DNA of 55,532 bases from Desulfotruncus alcoholivorax DSM 16058 (lineage in GTDB: Bacteria > Bacillota > Desulfotomaculia > Desulfotomaculales > Desulfallaceae). The translations under genes and the position numbers were made by a program. Positions 16,462 to 25,103 of the stretch are shown here, in pieces. The notes under the pieces were generated by a model. The model ran no database searches and had not been told where the DNA came from. It saw nothing but the letters and a program-made list of their open reading frames with translations. How positions within the stretch are numbered: position 1 is the stretch's first letter; each line of letters starts with the position of its first letter. The stretch lies in the NCBI RefSeq assembly GCF_000430885.1, contig NZ_AUMW01000026.1:1-55532 (forward strand), given 5' to 3'.

Positions 16462-17101
16462 ACTAACTCCAAGTATTTTTTTTTCATTATACTTTAAAGG
16501 TCGTCTTTCTGGAAGATTTTTTTTTAATCCCAAAGGTGAGTAAAAAATGGGGTCATTATATTGCCATCCCAATACGGGTTACCTTTTTAATTTTATTACC
16601 ACTTATTATATTCTATCCTGAAAAAACTTTGACGGAATATCTCCAGATGACTAACAGCTGGCTCAGAGGCGGGCGGACAGGGTCGTCCGCCCCTACAGCA
16701 ACCCCTTTTTCATCTTTTCGATGGTGCCTCATTAGCGGCATGGTGGTCTAATAAAAAATTATATTCTGAATTACCATCTGACATCCCTGGGATGGATATT
16801 AATTTTTTTCAATAGTCAGGCCATTCATATTGATTAATAATGCTAATTAGAAAAAGGCTAAGCAAATAAAGTTTACAAGGCCATGTAAGAAAGATGATAG
16901 TTGGTGATAAAATAATGTAATAATTTTGCAAGGATTAGTTCTGATTTTTACAAGTTTTTTGGGGATAATAACCTCATTTTTATGTCCTTATGGACAATTG
17001 TGAATGACGTTTTTGGTGGCAATGTTACCCATTAATTGATATAATACATATCATACCAATGGTTGACCATGTCTCATTAATTTGAGGGAAGGATCTTATT
17101 T
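16462..17101. other. Intergenic region between psd and the first FadR-type gene
   Basis: These 640 bases carry no supported gene. A perfect hairpin GGGCGGAC / GTCCGCCC lies at 16671-16692, within a locally GC-rich patch (about 16655-16750). It is followed by TTAGCGGCATGGTGGTCTA (16732-16750), which matches 17 of 19 bases of 6136-6154 in the other GC-rich insert. This suggests a remnant of the same repeat family. The remainder is AT-rich with no clear structure apart from the promoter region of the next gene. Confidence 0.5.
17037..17069 (+). promoter_or_regulatory. Extended -10 promoter and FadR-type half operator of the first regulator
   Basis: TGATATAAT (17037-17045) is a TGn-extended -10 with a perfect TATAAT and no good -35. 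TGGTTGACCA (17060-17069) lies just after the expected start point and is close to the FadR-family pattern TGGT-N3-ACCA, with a spacer one base shorter. ACCA also occurs immediately before it (17055-17058). Autoregulation of the following gene is likely but unproven. Confidence 0.5.
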
Positions 17102-17830
17102 ATGGAGCTTACACGCAAAAAAAGAACAAGGTTGTATGAACGCGTTGTTGAACAAATACAGGATTTGATAAAAAATGGTACTTTAGCTCCGGGAGACCAG
17201 CTTCTTCCGGAGCGCCAGCTGGCGGAAAAGCTTGAGGTATCTCGCTCTGCCGTGAGAGAGGCTCTAAGCGCCCTTTCCCAGATGGGTTTGATTGAAATAA
17301 CTCCAGGAAGCGGGGCCTATGTCAAAAAGGCCGATATACAGAGCTTAATTGAACCATTAGCCGCAATTATGTTGCGTGAGACCAGAAATGTTTTTCATCT
17401 GCTGGAAGCCAGACGCATATTGGAGACCGGTATTGTAAAAGTTGCCGCGCTCAGAGCCAGCACAACTGATTTGTTAATTATCCGGGACGCGGTGAATAAT
17501 ATCCGTCAAGATGTGGAAAACTCGAAAGATACTGATGAAGCTGATCTGGATTTCCATATAGCCATTGCCAACTCCACCAAAAACCATATTTTAGTTAATA
17601 TAATGACCATGGTTTCGGGACTGATGAGAGAAGCGTATGGACCCAGCAGGAAAAAGTTGATTTATAAAGGTAAGAACATCTGGTATGATCAACACTTAGA
17701 AATATATGAGGCTCTTGTAAGAAAAGACCCCGAAAAGGCTGCCGAAGCCATGGAAAGACACCTTCTCACGGCTATTGCTGAATTAAAGGCAATTACAGAG
17801 TGGGAAGAATATGATGATATTGAGAAATAA
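17102..17830 (+). CDS. FadR/GntR-family transcriptional regulator (FCD domain), copy 1
   Basis: This 242-residue DNA-binding repressor has an N-terminal winged helix (TRKKRTRLYERVVEQIQDLI, then GDQLLPERQLAEKLEVSRSAVREAL) and a C-terminal FCD effector domain (ARRILETGIVKVAAL, DLDFHIAIANSTKNHILVNIM). FCD regulators usually sense an organic acid, often with a metal. The second regulator at 26691 is a close paralog, especially in the helix-turn-helix, so both probably recognise the same operators. It precedes the amino-acid ABC transporter operon. The start ATG 17102 has GAGGGAAGGA upstream. Confidence 0.9.
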   Translation: MELTRKKRTRLYERVVEQIQDLIKNGTLAPGDQLLPERQLAEKLEVSRSAVREALSALSQMGLIEITPGSGAYVKKADIQSLIEPLAAIMLRETRNVFHLLEARRILETGIVKVAALRASTTDLLIIRDAVNNIRQDVENSKDTDEADLDFHIAIANSTKNHILVNIMTMVSGLMREAYGPSRKKLIYKGKNIWYDQHLEIYEALVRKDPEKAAEAMERHLLTAIAELKAITEWEEYDDIEK

Positions 17831-17882
17831 ATACTTGACTAAAATCTTGAATTATGTCAATATATGTTTAAAACTTGATATA

Positions 17883-17947
17883 TTCGATGATGAAATGATT
17901 CAGGTAACGGTGCCTGTGGTTCTTTAAGAACCATCAGGCTTTTTTAT
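17883..17947 (+). promoter_or_regulatory. ANTAR-type hexaloop antiterminator / terminator upstream of the amino-acid ABC transporter
   Basis: P2 is CAGGT-AACGGT-GCCTG (17901-17916), a five-bp stem with A1 and G4 in the loop. The terminator uses GCCTGTGGTTCTT (17912-17924) with AAGAACC and CAGGC up to 17939, followed by TTTTTTATTT. The hairpins share 17912-17916. A weaker P1 with loop GATGAT (17886-17891) precedes it. The element lies after the FadR-type gene and before the FadR operator promoter, so it gates read-through transcription into the transporter operon. Confidence 0.78.
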
Positions 17948-18029
17948 TTGCCGGTTTATATTGTGGCGCAGTTAAAAAAATTTATATTTTTCAAAAATAA
18001 CAGAAGGATTAATTTTTTTTTACGTCGAA

Positions 18030-18057
18030 TTGGTCATACCAGATGCGACAATATATA
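18030..18057 (+). promoter_or_regulatory. Promoter with overlapping FadR-type operator, amino-acid ABC transporter operon
   Basis: TTGGTC (18030-18035) and TATATA (18052-18057) are 16 bases apart. The palindrome TGGTCATACCA (18031-18041) fits the FadR/PdhR-family pattern TGGT-N3-ACCA and covers the -35, so a bound regulator would block polymerase. The same 11-mer with the same spacing to a -10 occurs at 24974-24984. Between 17948 and 18244 no gene is seen; a short TCCGG/CCGGA hairpin lies near 18127-18143. Confidence 0.65.
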
Positions 18058-18244
18058 TACCCCAATTGTACCACTTTTTATACAACTACATGCTGGGAAT
18101 TTTTGAAAAAAAAGGATTTAGCCGTCCGGTTCAATTCCGGATACCTCATTATCAAACCGGCGGTTACAATAACTTTGGGGAAGGAGGGGAATGGCATTTT
18201 TATTGATTAATTTGTTGTCATAAATACATTAGGAGGTTTGAAAA

Positions 18245-19408
18245 ATGATTAAGAAAATTAGTGTGGTGCTCTGTGGTTTATTGTTGGTTTTGAGTGCTGC
18301 AATTCTGACCGGTTGTGGTGGCGATGAAAAAAACAGCACGGAAAACAAATCGGCAAGCGACGCAGGCAAAGAAATCAGAGTCGGTGTGGCCGGTCCTTTT
18401 ACCGGGGCCATTGCTGAAACGGGCACAACCATTAAAAATGCCGTTTTACTGGCGGAAGAACAAATTAATCAAGCTGGTGGAATTAACGGCAAACAGGTGA
18501 AGCTGGATCTGCAGGATGATAAAGCCGATCCAAAGGAGGCTGCTGCCGTAGCCAATAAATTTGCCTCAGACAAATCCATCCTGGCGGTCGTGGGTCACTA
18601 TACCAGTTCCACCACATTGGCGGGAGCTCCCATTTACAACAGGGTTGGGCTTCCACACATCGGTATCGGCTGTACATCTCCGGCCATTACCTCTGCCGGC
18701 CCATATACTTACAGGGTTCTTACCAGCGATGCCTATGACGGTGAATATGTTGCCAATTGGATGATTGAAGAAGGGTTTAAAAATATAGCGGTTGCCTATG
18801 AAAATGATGATTACGGCAAAGGGCTGGCCGATGTGTTCAAGGCGAAAATTGAATCCCTGAACGGCAAAGTAGTGGCTATGGAGCCCTATAACTTGGGAGA
18901 GACAAAAGACTTCAGCGCAATCCTGACCAAGTTTAAAGCGGCCAAACCGGACTCCCTGTTTATTGCCGGGCAATACAACGAAGCCGCCATGCTGTTAAAG
19001 CAGGGCAAGGGCATTGGTTTCAAGCTACCGGTATTCGGTTCCAACGGGCTGTACTCTGATGCATTGATTAAACTGGGTGGTGCCGATGTTGAAGGGCTTA
19101 AATGTGTGGGGTCTTTCCACCAGTCCGCTCCTTCCCAGGAAGCCAAAGACTTTATCGCCGCCTATAAGGCAAAGTACAACCAGGAACCTGACATTTGGGC
19201 AGCATATGCTTACGATGCAGCCAATATATTGTTTGCAGCCATTAAAAATGGTGGTGAAGACCGTGAAAAAATCAATGAATATCTGACCACACTCAAAGAC
19301 TTTAAAGGAGCCACCGGGGTTACCACATTTGACGAGAACGGTGACTGCATGAAGGAACCACTGAAACTGGTCATCCAAAACGGAAAATTTGAGTTGTATA
19401 TAAAATAA
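18245..19408 (+). CDS. ABC transporter substrate-binding lipoprotein, branched-chain amino acid type
   Basis: This 387-residue periplasmic-binding-fold protein is anchored to the membrane as a lipoprotein. The signal peptide ends in the lipobox LTGC with Cys24. The mature part begins with a Ser/Asn-rich linker, then EIRVGVAGPFTGAIAETGTTIKNAVLLAEEQIN, typical of LivJ-type proteins, and contains GHYTSSTTLAGAPIYN, which contacts the amino-acid backbone in relatives. The start ATG 18245 follows TTAGGAGG. It heads the livHMGF-like operon. The ligand may not be a branched-chain amino acid; the neighbouring catabolic genes suggest lysine or pipecolate as a possibility. Confidence 0.9.
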   Translation: MIKKISVVLCGLLLVLSAAILTGCGGDEKNSTENKSASDAGKEIRVGVAGPFTGAIAETGTTIKNAVLLAEEQINQAGGINGKQVKLDLQDDKADPKEAAAVANKFASDKSILAVVGHYTSSTTLAGAPIYNRVGLPHIGIGCTSPAITSAGPYTYRVLTSDAYDGEYVANWMIEEGFKNIAVAYENDDYGKGLADVFKAKIESLNGKVVAMEPYNLGETKDFSAILTKFKAAKPDSLFIAGQYNEAAMLLKQGKGIGFKLPVFGSNGLYSDALIKLGGADVEGLKCVGSFHQSAPSQEAKDFIAAYKAKYNQEPDIWAAYAYDAANILFAAIKNGGEDREKINEYLTTLKDFKGATGVTTFDENGDCMKEPLKLVIQNGKFELYIK

Positions 19409-19476
19409 TCTTTTGACAATAGGGGCGGGGTTTAGCTCCTCGCCCCGGTAACATTTAAAAGGAGGCTAAAGACCTC

Positions 19477-20355
19477 ATGGACGTTTTTTTTCAACAGCTT
19501 GTTAATGGTCTGACTGTGGGTAGCCTCTATGCTTTGATTGCCCTGGGATATACCATGGTCTACGGCATCCTCAAAATTATCAATTTTGCCCATGGAGATA
19601 TACTGATGATAGGTACCTTTATCGGGCTAGTGCTGGTTATGAATTTTCATCTGGCCTTTGTTCCCGCCCTTTTGCTGGCCATGTTTATAACCGCCCTTAT
19701 GGGTATTCTGGTTGAAAGGCTGGCCTATCGCCCGGTGCGGGCAGCTGACAAGCTAATTGCCCTGCTGAGTGCCCTGGGGGTCTCCATTTTCCTGGTAAAT
19801 TTCGCGCAATTGGTTTGGGGCACCGAGACTCACCCTTTTCCGGTAAACATTTCCGGCGAGCCCATTATACTGGGTGAAGTCCATATCGGTACCCTGCAGA
19901 TCTGGGCGCTGGGTGTATCCCTGCTGCTAATGGTCGGGCTTCATTTTTTTGTTAACCATACCAAAATGGGTGTGGCCATGCGGGCTACTTCATTTAATGT
20001 TGATTACGCCAGATTAATGGGGATTAACGTAGATAATATCATCTCCATAACCTTTGCCATCGGGTCCGCCCTGGCGGCGGCAGCCGGCATCCTTATCGGG
20101 GTGTATTATGACGCGGTATATCCTGTAATGGGTTATAGCGCCGGGCTTAAAGCATTTACCGCCGCGGTGCTGGGAGGCATAGGCAGTATACCCGGGGCCA
20201 TGCTGGGAGGGCTGCTTTTAGGGGTGCTGGAAAATGAAGGGGCGGCCTACCTATCCTCCGGATACAAAGACGCCATCGCCTTTGCCTTGCTAATAATCAT
20301 TTTACTTATCAAGCCTACAGGCTTGATGGGTAGAAGAGAACAGCAGAAAGTGTAG
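19477..20355 (+). CDS. livH: Branched-chain amino acid type ABC transporter permease (LivH-like)
   Basis: This 292-residue membrane permease starts at ATG 19477 after AAAGGAGG. The N-terminus MDVFFQQLVNGLTVGSLYALIALGYTMVYGILKIINFAHGD-like segment is a hallmark of LivH proteins, and several membrane helices follow. AAAAGILIGVYYD and FTAAVLGGIGSIPGAMLGG (EAA-like coupling region) are visible. It pairs with the downstream LivM-like permease; the two genes are adjacent with only nine bases between stop and the preferred next start. Confidence 0.93.
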   Translation: MDVFFQQLVNGLTVGSLYALIALGYTMVYGILKIINFAHGDILMIGTFIGLVLVMNFHLAFVPALLLAMFITALMGILVERLAYRPVRAADKLIALLSALGVSIFLVNFAQLVWGTETHPFPVNISGEPIILGEVHIGTLQIWALGVSLLLMVGLHFFVNHTKMGVAMRATSFNVDYARLMGINVDNIISITFAIGSALAAAAGILIGVYYDAVYPVMGYSAGLKAFTAAVLGGIGSIPGAMLGGLLLGVLENEGAAYLSSGYKDAIAFALLIIILLIKPTGLMGRREQQKV

Positions 20356-20364
20356 GTGAGGGAA

Positions 20365-21396
20365 ATGGAACACCTGGCAAGGTTTACTTTAAATTACCGC
20401 AATAAGGCTGTCTCACTGGTTTTTATGATACTACTGGCCTTAATTCCCCTTTTCATAGCCAATGATTACTATATTCACGTATTGATCACCCTGGGCCTGT
20501 TCATAATACTATCCCTAAGCCTTAACCTTGTTTCTGGTTATACCGGTCAGCTTTCCATTGGCCACGCCGCTTTTTACGGTATTGGGGCTTACGTCACCGC
20601 CCTTTTGATGCTCAAACTCAACCTGTCTTTTTTAGTGGCCATACCCATTGGCGGGTTAGTTACAGCTTTTTTCGGGCTGCTCCTGGGGCTGCCTACAATG
20701 CGGCTGGCGGGGGACTACTTGGCTATTGTAACTTTAGGCTTTGGGGAAATAGTCAGACTGGTGCTGTTAAACTGGGATAAGGTAACCCGGGGGCCGATGG
20801 GACTGCCGGGAATCCCGGCGCCTGAACTGGGGTCCTATGTATTTATGAGCAAAATTCCATATTATTACACTGTTTTTATTATTGTATTGATAACCGTTGC
20901 AACCATGAGAAGGATTGTAAATTCCGGCTTCGGCTTAAGCCTTATCGCAATCAGCCAGGATGAACTGGCCGCCGAAGCGGTGGGGATCAATACCCTGCGC
21001 TGTAAAATTATTTCTTTTATAATTAGCGCTTTTTTTGCCGGTATTGCCGGTGGTTTCTTTGCAGTGTATATATCGTTCGTGAGTCCTGATTCTTTTACTT
21101 TCATGGATTCCATTATGGTTCTGGAAATGGTTGTCCTGGGAGGCTTGGCCAGCATTCCGGGTTCAATTATCGGAGCAGTGGTGCTTGGTTTGATACCCGA
21201 AATTTTAAGGTTTATGGCCGAATACAGAATGCTCATTTTTGGTGCATTAATGGTGGTAATCGTTATTTTTAAACCTGATGGTTTCTGGAGCGCCAAGAAA
21301 AGGATGCGCAACGCCATAATGAAAGACCTTGCCGCCCGGAAAATGATTGACACCAAGACTGTGAGTCCGCGGGGTGAATATATTGAAGGTGCTTGA
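20365..21396 (+). CDS. livM: Branched-chain amino acid type ABC transporter permease (LivM-like)
   Basis: This is a 343-residue permease from ATG 20365, preferred because AGGTGAGG lies five to six bases upstream; a GTG at 20356 would add three residues. Family segments include LSLNLVSGYTGQLSIGHAAFYGIGAYVTALL and RNSGFGL-like coupling (RRIVNSGFGLSLIAISQDELAAEAVGIN) and VLGGLASIPGSIIGAVVLG. The C-terminal end overlaps the LivG-like gene by 23 bases, so translation is probably coupled. Confidence 0.93.
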   Translation: MEHLARFTLNYRNKAVSLVFMILLALIPLFIANDYYIHVLITLGLFIILSLSLNLVSGYTGQLSIGHAAFYGIGAYVTALLMLKLNLSFLVAIPIGGLVTAFFGLLLGLPTMRLAGDYLAIVTLGFGEIVRLVLLNWDKVTRGPMGLPGIPAPELGSYVFMSKIPYYYTVFIIVLITVATMRRIVNSGFGLSLIAISQDELAAEAVGINTLRCKIISFIISAFFAGIAGGFFAVYISFVSPDSFTFMDSIMVLEMVVLGGLASIPGSIIGAVVLGLIPEILRFMAEYRMLIFGALMVVIVIFKPDGFWSAKKRMRNAIMKDLAARKMIDTKTVSPRGEYIEGA

Positions 21397-22168
21397 TATT
21401 GACAGTGTTACCATCCGGTTCGGGGGACTTGAAGCCATCAGGGATGTCAGTTTTGCCGTGGATGAAGGGGAGCTTTTGGCCATTATAGGGCCCAACGGGG
21501 CCGGGAAGACCACTATTTTTAACGCCATGACCGGAATTTACCGGCCCACGCAGGGCAATATTTTATTCAAAGGACAGTTGATTAACGGGCTTAAGCCAAA
21601 CCAGCTGGTCTTAAAAGGAATAGCCAGGACTTTTCAAAACATCCGCCTTTTTTCGGCGCTGACAGTGCTGGAAAACGTTATGGTGGGATGGCAGTGCCGC
21701 AGCCGGGAGGGCCTGTGGGGCGCTCTGGCCGGCGGGAAAAGGGTTGCCGTAAACCGGGTCGAAGCCATCAACCAGTGCAGGGAATATATAGAAATGGTGG
21801 GACTGGCTGATTTAATGGAAGAACTGGCCACCAACCTCCCTTACGGCAAGCAGCGTTTACTGGAAATAGCCAGGGCGCTGGCCACTGGCTGTAATCTGCT
21901 CCTGTTGGATGAACCGGCGGCTGGTATGAACGCTTTGGAAAGGGAGGAACTGATTTCCCTGATCCGGCATATTAGCAAAAATTTAAGAAAAACCATTATT
22001 TTAATTGAACACGATATCAACCTGGTAATGAATATATCGGAACGTATAGTTGTTTTGGACCACGGTGAAAAAATTGCCGAGGGCACTCCCGGGGAAATAA
22101 GGACAAATCAAAAAGTTATCGAAGCCTATCTGGGCAGTGAGGATCCTCTGGAACAAGAGGTGGTTTAA
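21374..22168 (+). CDS. livG: Branched-chain amino acid type ABC transporter ATPase (LivG-like)
   Basis: This 264-residue ATPase has Walker A GPNGAGKTT, Walker B LLLLDEP and the His switch IEHD. Its signature region reads LPYGKQR rather than LSYGQQR, a modest deviation. The LivG-typical segment RTFQNIRLFSALTVLENVMVG is present. The start is taken as GTG 21374 inside the end of livM; GTG 21389 and TTG 21383 are alternatives because no strong ribosome site singles one out. The next gene begins on the base after the stop. Confidence 0.9.
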   Translation: MNILKVLDIDSVTIRFGGLEAIRDVSFAVDEGELLAIIGPNGAGKTTIFNAMTGIYRPTQGNILFKGQLINGLKPNQLVLKGIARTFQNIRLFSALTVLENVMVGWQCRSREGLWGALAGGKRVAVNRVEAINQCREYIEMVGLADLMEELATNLPYGKQRLLEIARALATGCNLLLLDEPAAGMNALEREELISLIRHISKNLRKTIILIEHDINLVMNISERIVVLDHGEKIAEGTPGEIRTNQKVIEAYLGSEDPLEQEVV

Positions 22169-22873
22169 ATGCTGGAACTTAAAAATGTTATGGTTAATTA
22201 TGGGGTAATCCCGGCTTTAAAAAGTATTTCTTTCAAGGTTGAAGAGGGAGAAATTGTAACCCTGATCGGGGCTAACGGGGCCGGTAAAAGCACCATTCTT
22301 AAAGCCATTTGCGGTTTAATCAAATTAAAGGGCGGGGCTATAACCTACCAGGGGGACACAATTTCGGGAATGGGCGCTCACTTGATCATTCGCCGTGGGA
22401 TATCCCAGGTACCCGAAGGGCGCGGCATCTTTGCCAATCTTACAGTGGAAGAAAACCTTGGCTTGGGTGCTTATGTCAGAAAAGATAAGGCGGAAATAAA
22501 CAGGAATCTAAAAGTTGTTTATGACCGTTTCCCCAGGCTTTTTGAAAGAAGAAAGCAAGTAGGCGGCACTTTAAGCGGTGGTGAGCAGCAGATGCTGGCC
22601 ATTGGCCGGGCACTGATGGCAGCTCCAAAGCTGCTGCTGCTGGACGAACCCTCAATGGGACTTGCTCCGCTGGTAGTAAAGGAAATATTTAAGATCATCA
22701 AAGAAATAAACCAAACGGGGACCACCATCCTGCTGGTGGAACAAAATGCCAGGATGGCTCTATCTGTGGCCAACCGGGGTTATGTAATGGAGACGGGACA
22801 AATTATCAGTCACGGTACTGCAAGGGAACTGCGGGACAACGAGGATGTCAAGAAGGCGTACCTGGGACACTGA
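22169..22873 (+). CDS. livF: Branched-chain amino acid type ABC transporter ATPase (LivF-like)
   Basis: This 234-residue ATPase is the second nucleotide-binding subunit of the transporter. Motifs are Walker A GANGAGKST, the LivF-typical ISQVPEGRGIFANLTVEENL, signature LSGGEQQM, Walker B LLLLDEPSMGLAPLVV and VEQNARMAL. ATG 22169 directly follows the livG stop. It completes the JHMGF set. The ornithine-cyclodeaminase-family gene follows after 31 bases with no terminator, which suggests that it belongs to the same operon. Confidence 0.93.
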   Translation: MLELKNVMVNYGVIPALKSISFKVEEGEIVTLIGANGAGKSTILKAICGLIKLKGGAITYQGDTISGMGAHLIIRRGISQVPEGRGIFANLTVEENLGLGAYVRKDKAEINRNLKVVYDRFPRLFERRKQVGGTLSGGEQQMLAIGRALMAAPKLLLLDEPSMGLAPLVVKEIFKIIKEINQTGTTILLVEQNARMALSVANRGYVMETGQIISHGTARELRDNEDVKKAYLGH

Positions 22874-22904
22874 GTGAGTTTAAATTTCGTAAGGGGGTAT
22901 GGTT

Positions 22905-23900
22905 TTGCTTATTCTGTCCGCCGCTGATGTTTATAAATCGGTGACCATGCTTGAAGCAATAGATGCCGTGGCTACCGCCTATCAGGAATATTCTTCGCAT
23001 GAGGCAGTGGTTCCTTTGAGGGTACCCATAAATGTCCCCGAGCATAAAGGTATTTCACTTTTCATGCCCGGTTATTCCCCCCGTAATGAGGCAGTGGGCG
23101 TGAAAATTGTCTCTGTTTACCCGGAGAACGTGAAAAACGGCCTGCCTACCATTCACGCCCTGGTAGTGATGCTGGACGGGACCACCGGCAAGCCGGTGGC
23201 GGCCATGGAAGGGGGCCACCTTACCGCCCTAAGAACCGGAGCGGCTTCCGGTGTGGCTACCCGGTATCTGGCCAGGGCCGATGCGAACACTGTGGCCGTT
23301 ATTGGAACAGGGGTGCAGGCACGTACCCAGTTGCTGGCTGTATGCTCGGTAAGAAACGTTAAACAGGTGCTGGTGTATGACGTTAATCCGGAAATGGCAG
23401 CATTATATGCCTCGGAAATGCAGGTCCAGTTAAATAATTTACTAGGTAAGGAGGTCGCTGTGACTGTCGCTGTTTCTTCCCGTGCGGCGGTAGCCGATGC
23501 AGATATAATAGTAACCGCCACCACTTCGCAAAAGCCGGTTATATCTGGTTCCTGCCTGAAAAAAGGAGTCCATATCAACGGTGTCGGGTCTTTTACCCCA
23601 CAAATGCAAGAAATTGATGAGGATACCGTCCTTCTGGCCCGAAAAGTCGTGGCTGACAGTAAAGAGGCCGTGCTGGCAGAGGCCGGAGATTTAATTATAC
23701 CTATTAATAAAGGCCTGCTGAAACCTGATACAATTGTCGAAATTGGAGATATAGTTAGCGGAAAGAAGCCCGGCCGAGAAAACGATGATGAAATCACCTT
23801 TTTTAAAACCGTGGGAATGGCCCTGCTGGATGTCGTCGTAGGCAATCTGGTATACAGAAAGGCAGTAGAAAAAGGCCTGGGCTGTAATGTTTCGCTATAA
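22905..23900 (+). CDS. Ornithine cyclodeaminase / mu-crystallin family protein
   Basis: This NAD(P)-dependent enzyme has 331 residues. The start TTG 22905 gives MLILSAADV, the usual beginning of the family, and has AAGGGGG seven bases upstream; ATG 22899 is too close to that site. The Rossmann segment is VAVIGTGVQARTQL, preceded by GGHLTALRTGAASGVATRYLA. Family members include ornithine and lysine cyclodeaminases, ketimine (piperideine-2-carboxylate) reductases and alanine dehydrogenases. Because an ALDH7 enzyme lies nearby, a lysine cyclodeaminase or piperideine-carboxylate reductase role is suggested. Sequence alone cannot decide the substrate. Confidence 0.82.
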   Translation: MLILSAADVYKSVTMLEAIDAVATAYQEYSSHEAVVPLRVPINVPEHKGISLFMPGYSPRNEAVGVKIVSVYPENVKNGLPTIHALVVMLDGTTGKPVAAMEGGHLTALRTGAASGVATRYLARADANTVAVIGTGVQARTQLLAVCSVRNVKQVLVYDVNPEMAALYASEMQVQLNNLLGKEVAVTVAVSSRAAVADADIIVTATTSQKPVISGSCLKKGVHINGVGSFTPQMQEIDEDTVLLARKVVADSKEAVLAEAGDLIIPINKGLLKPDTIVEIGDIVSGKKPGRENDDEITFFKTVGMALLDVVVGNLVYRKAVEKGLGCNVSL

Positions 23901-24012
23901 CGAGCAAATTGGCATGACCACACCATAAAATTAACCGGGCCGTCTCTAAAGTTTTTCAGCAACACATTAATAAGCTAATAACTGGAAACATAGGAAATTT
24001 GAGGCTTTAAGC

Positions 24013-24930
24013 ATGAGTTTTCAAATAAAGGGATTTTTATATGTATTCAGCGCTGCGATGCTCTGGGGACTATCAGGGCCAATAGCCAAGTACATGTTCA
24101 ACACCAATGTGGACCCGTTTGATCTGGTGCAAATCCGGCTGATTCTGTCTTTCTTTATCATCCTTGGCTATCTAGCGTTATGCAACAGGAAATTGCTGCG
24201 TCTGGACCGGGAGGATTATCTTTACGTTTTTATTCTTGGAATAATTGGCGTGGCGGTGGTACAATTTACTTACTTATATACCATCAGCGCCACCAATGTG
24301 GCCACTGCGGTTTTTCTGGAATATCTGGCCCCCATATTTGTCCTTATCTACGGGGTTGCCCGTAGACAGGAGGCTCTCAACAGAATTAATTGTTCGGCGA
24401 TAATATTCGCTGCCCTGGGCGGATTCCTGATTGTGAAAGGAAATTTACACGGAGGCCTGGCGGTAAGTGAAGAAGGCTTGATCAGCGGCCTGACGGCTGC
24501 GTCCTCTTTTGCCTTTTATACGGTGTATACCAAAAGAGGGCTGGCCAAATACAGTCCCCTCACTATCATGTGCTGGAGCTATGCCTTTGGAGCTTTAATA
24601 TGGCTTTTTTACCAGCAGCCCTGGGTAACTTTTAGCCATTATTATGGCAGCACCTGGTATATCATATTGTACTATGTCGTCCTGGCCACCGTCTTGCCTT
24701 ATGGATTGTTTTTTAAAGGTTTGTTCTACCTGTCGCCGTTTAAGGCAGGTCTTACAGCAAATCTTGAGCCGGTTATTGCGGCTGTATCGGCTTATTTGAT
24801 GCTGGGAGAGAAGTTAACTGTTCTCCAGTTTACCGGCTGTGGTTTCATCTTGCTGGCCGTTTCACTTATTCAATTAAAGTTCGTAAATTTAAATGGTATA
24901 GAAAAGCCAGTAGATGATAATGTACATTAA
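24013..24930 (+). CDS. EamA/DMT-family transporter
   Basis: This 305-residue integral membrane protein shows two repeats of about five helices, with the first typical segment AAMLWGLSGPIAKYMF and the second YTVYTKRGLAKYSPLTIMCWSYAFG. The C-terminal repeat has LTANLEPVIAAVSAYLMLGEKLT, the EamA hallmark. Members export amino acids, nucleobases or other small metabolites. Its place between the cyclodeaminase-like gene and the ALDH7 gene suggests a role in moving substrate or product of that pathway. A weak operator-like TGGCATGACCA lies at 23910-23920 upstream. Confidence 0.85.
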   Translation: MSFQIKGFLYVFSAAMLWGLSGPIAKYMFNTNVDPFDLVQIRLILSFFIILGYLALCNRKLLRLDREDYLYVFILGIIGVAVVQFTYLYTISATNVATAVFLEYLAPIFVLIYGVARRQEALNRINCSAIIFAALGGFLIVKGNLHGGLAVSEEGLISGLTAASSFAFYTVYTKRGLAKYSPLTIMCWSYAFGALIWLFYQQPWVTFSHYYGSTWYIILYYVVLATVLPYGLFFKGLFYLSPFKAGLTANLEPVIAAVSAYLMLGEKLTVLQFTGCGFILLAVSLIQLKFVNLNGIEKPVDDNVH

Positions 24931-24972
24931 TAGTTATTTATTATCTAAATTTTAGGGGATTTTAGCTGATAA

Positions 24973-25000
24973 TTGGTCATACCAGGGTAGGCCATATTGA
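24973..25000 (+). promoter_or_regulatory. Promoter with overlapping FadR-type operator, ALDH7 gene
   Basis: TTGGTC (24973-24978), 16 bases and TATTGA (24995-25000) repeat the architecture at 18030, with the identical operator TGGTCATACCA at 24974-24984 over the -35. An imperfect inverted repeat ACCAGGGTA / TACCCTTGGT (24981-24989 and 25001-25010) overlaps it. The rest of 24931-25103 holds nothing else recognisable. Confidence 0.65.
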
Positions 25001-25103
25001 TACCCTTGGTTTATTTCTCTTGTGTAAATAATTTATTAGTTTATTGAATTCAGCTCAAATTTAAAATCCCCCAAATAATTATGTTAAGGGAGGAGTCTAT
25101 AGG

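Noticed and set aside
16671-16692. GGGCGGAC-AGGGTC-GTCCGCCC hairpin with a six-base loop, as an ANTAR leader
   Set aside because: The stem does not overlap a terminator, no nitrogen gene follows, and the loop breaks the A-A-N-G pattern. It fits better as a dispersed GC-rich palindrome.
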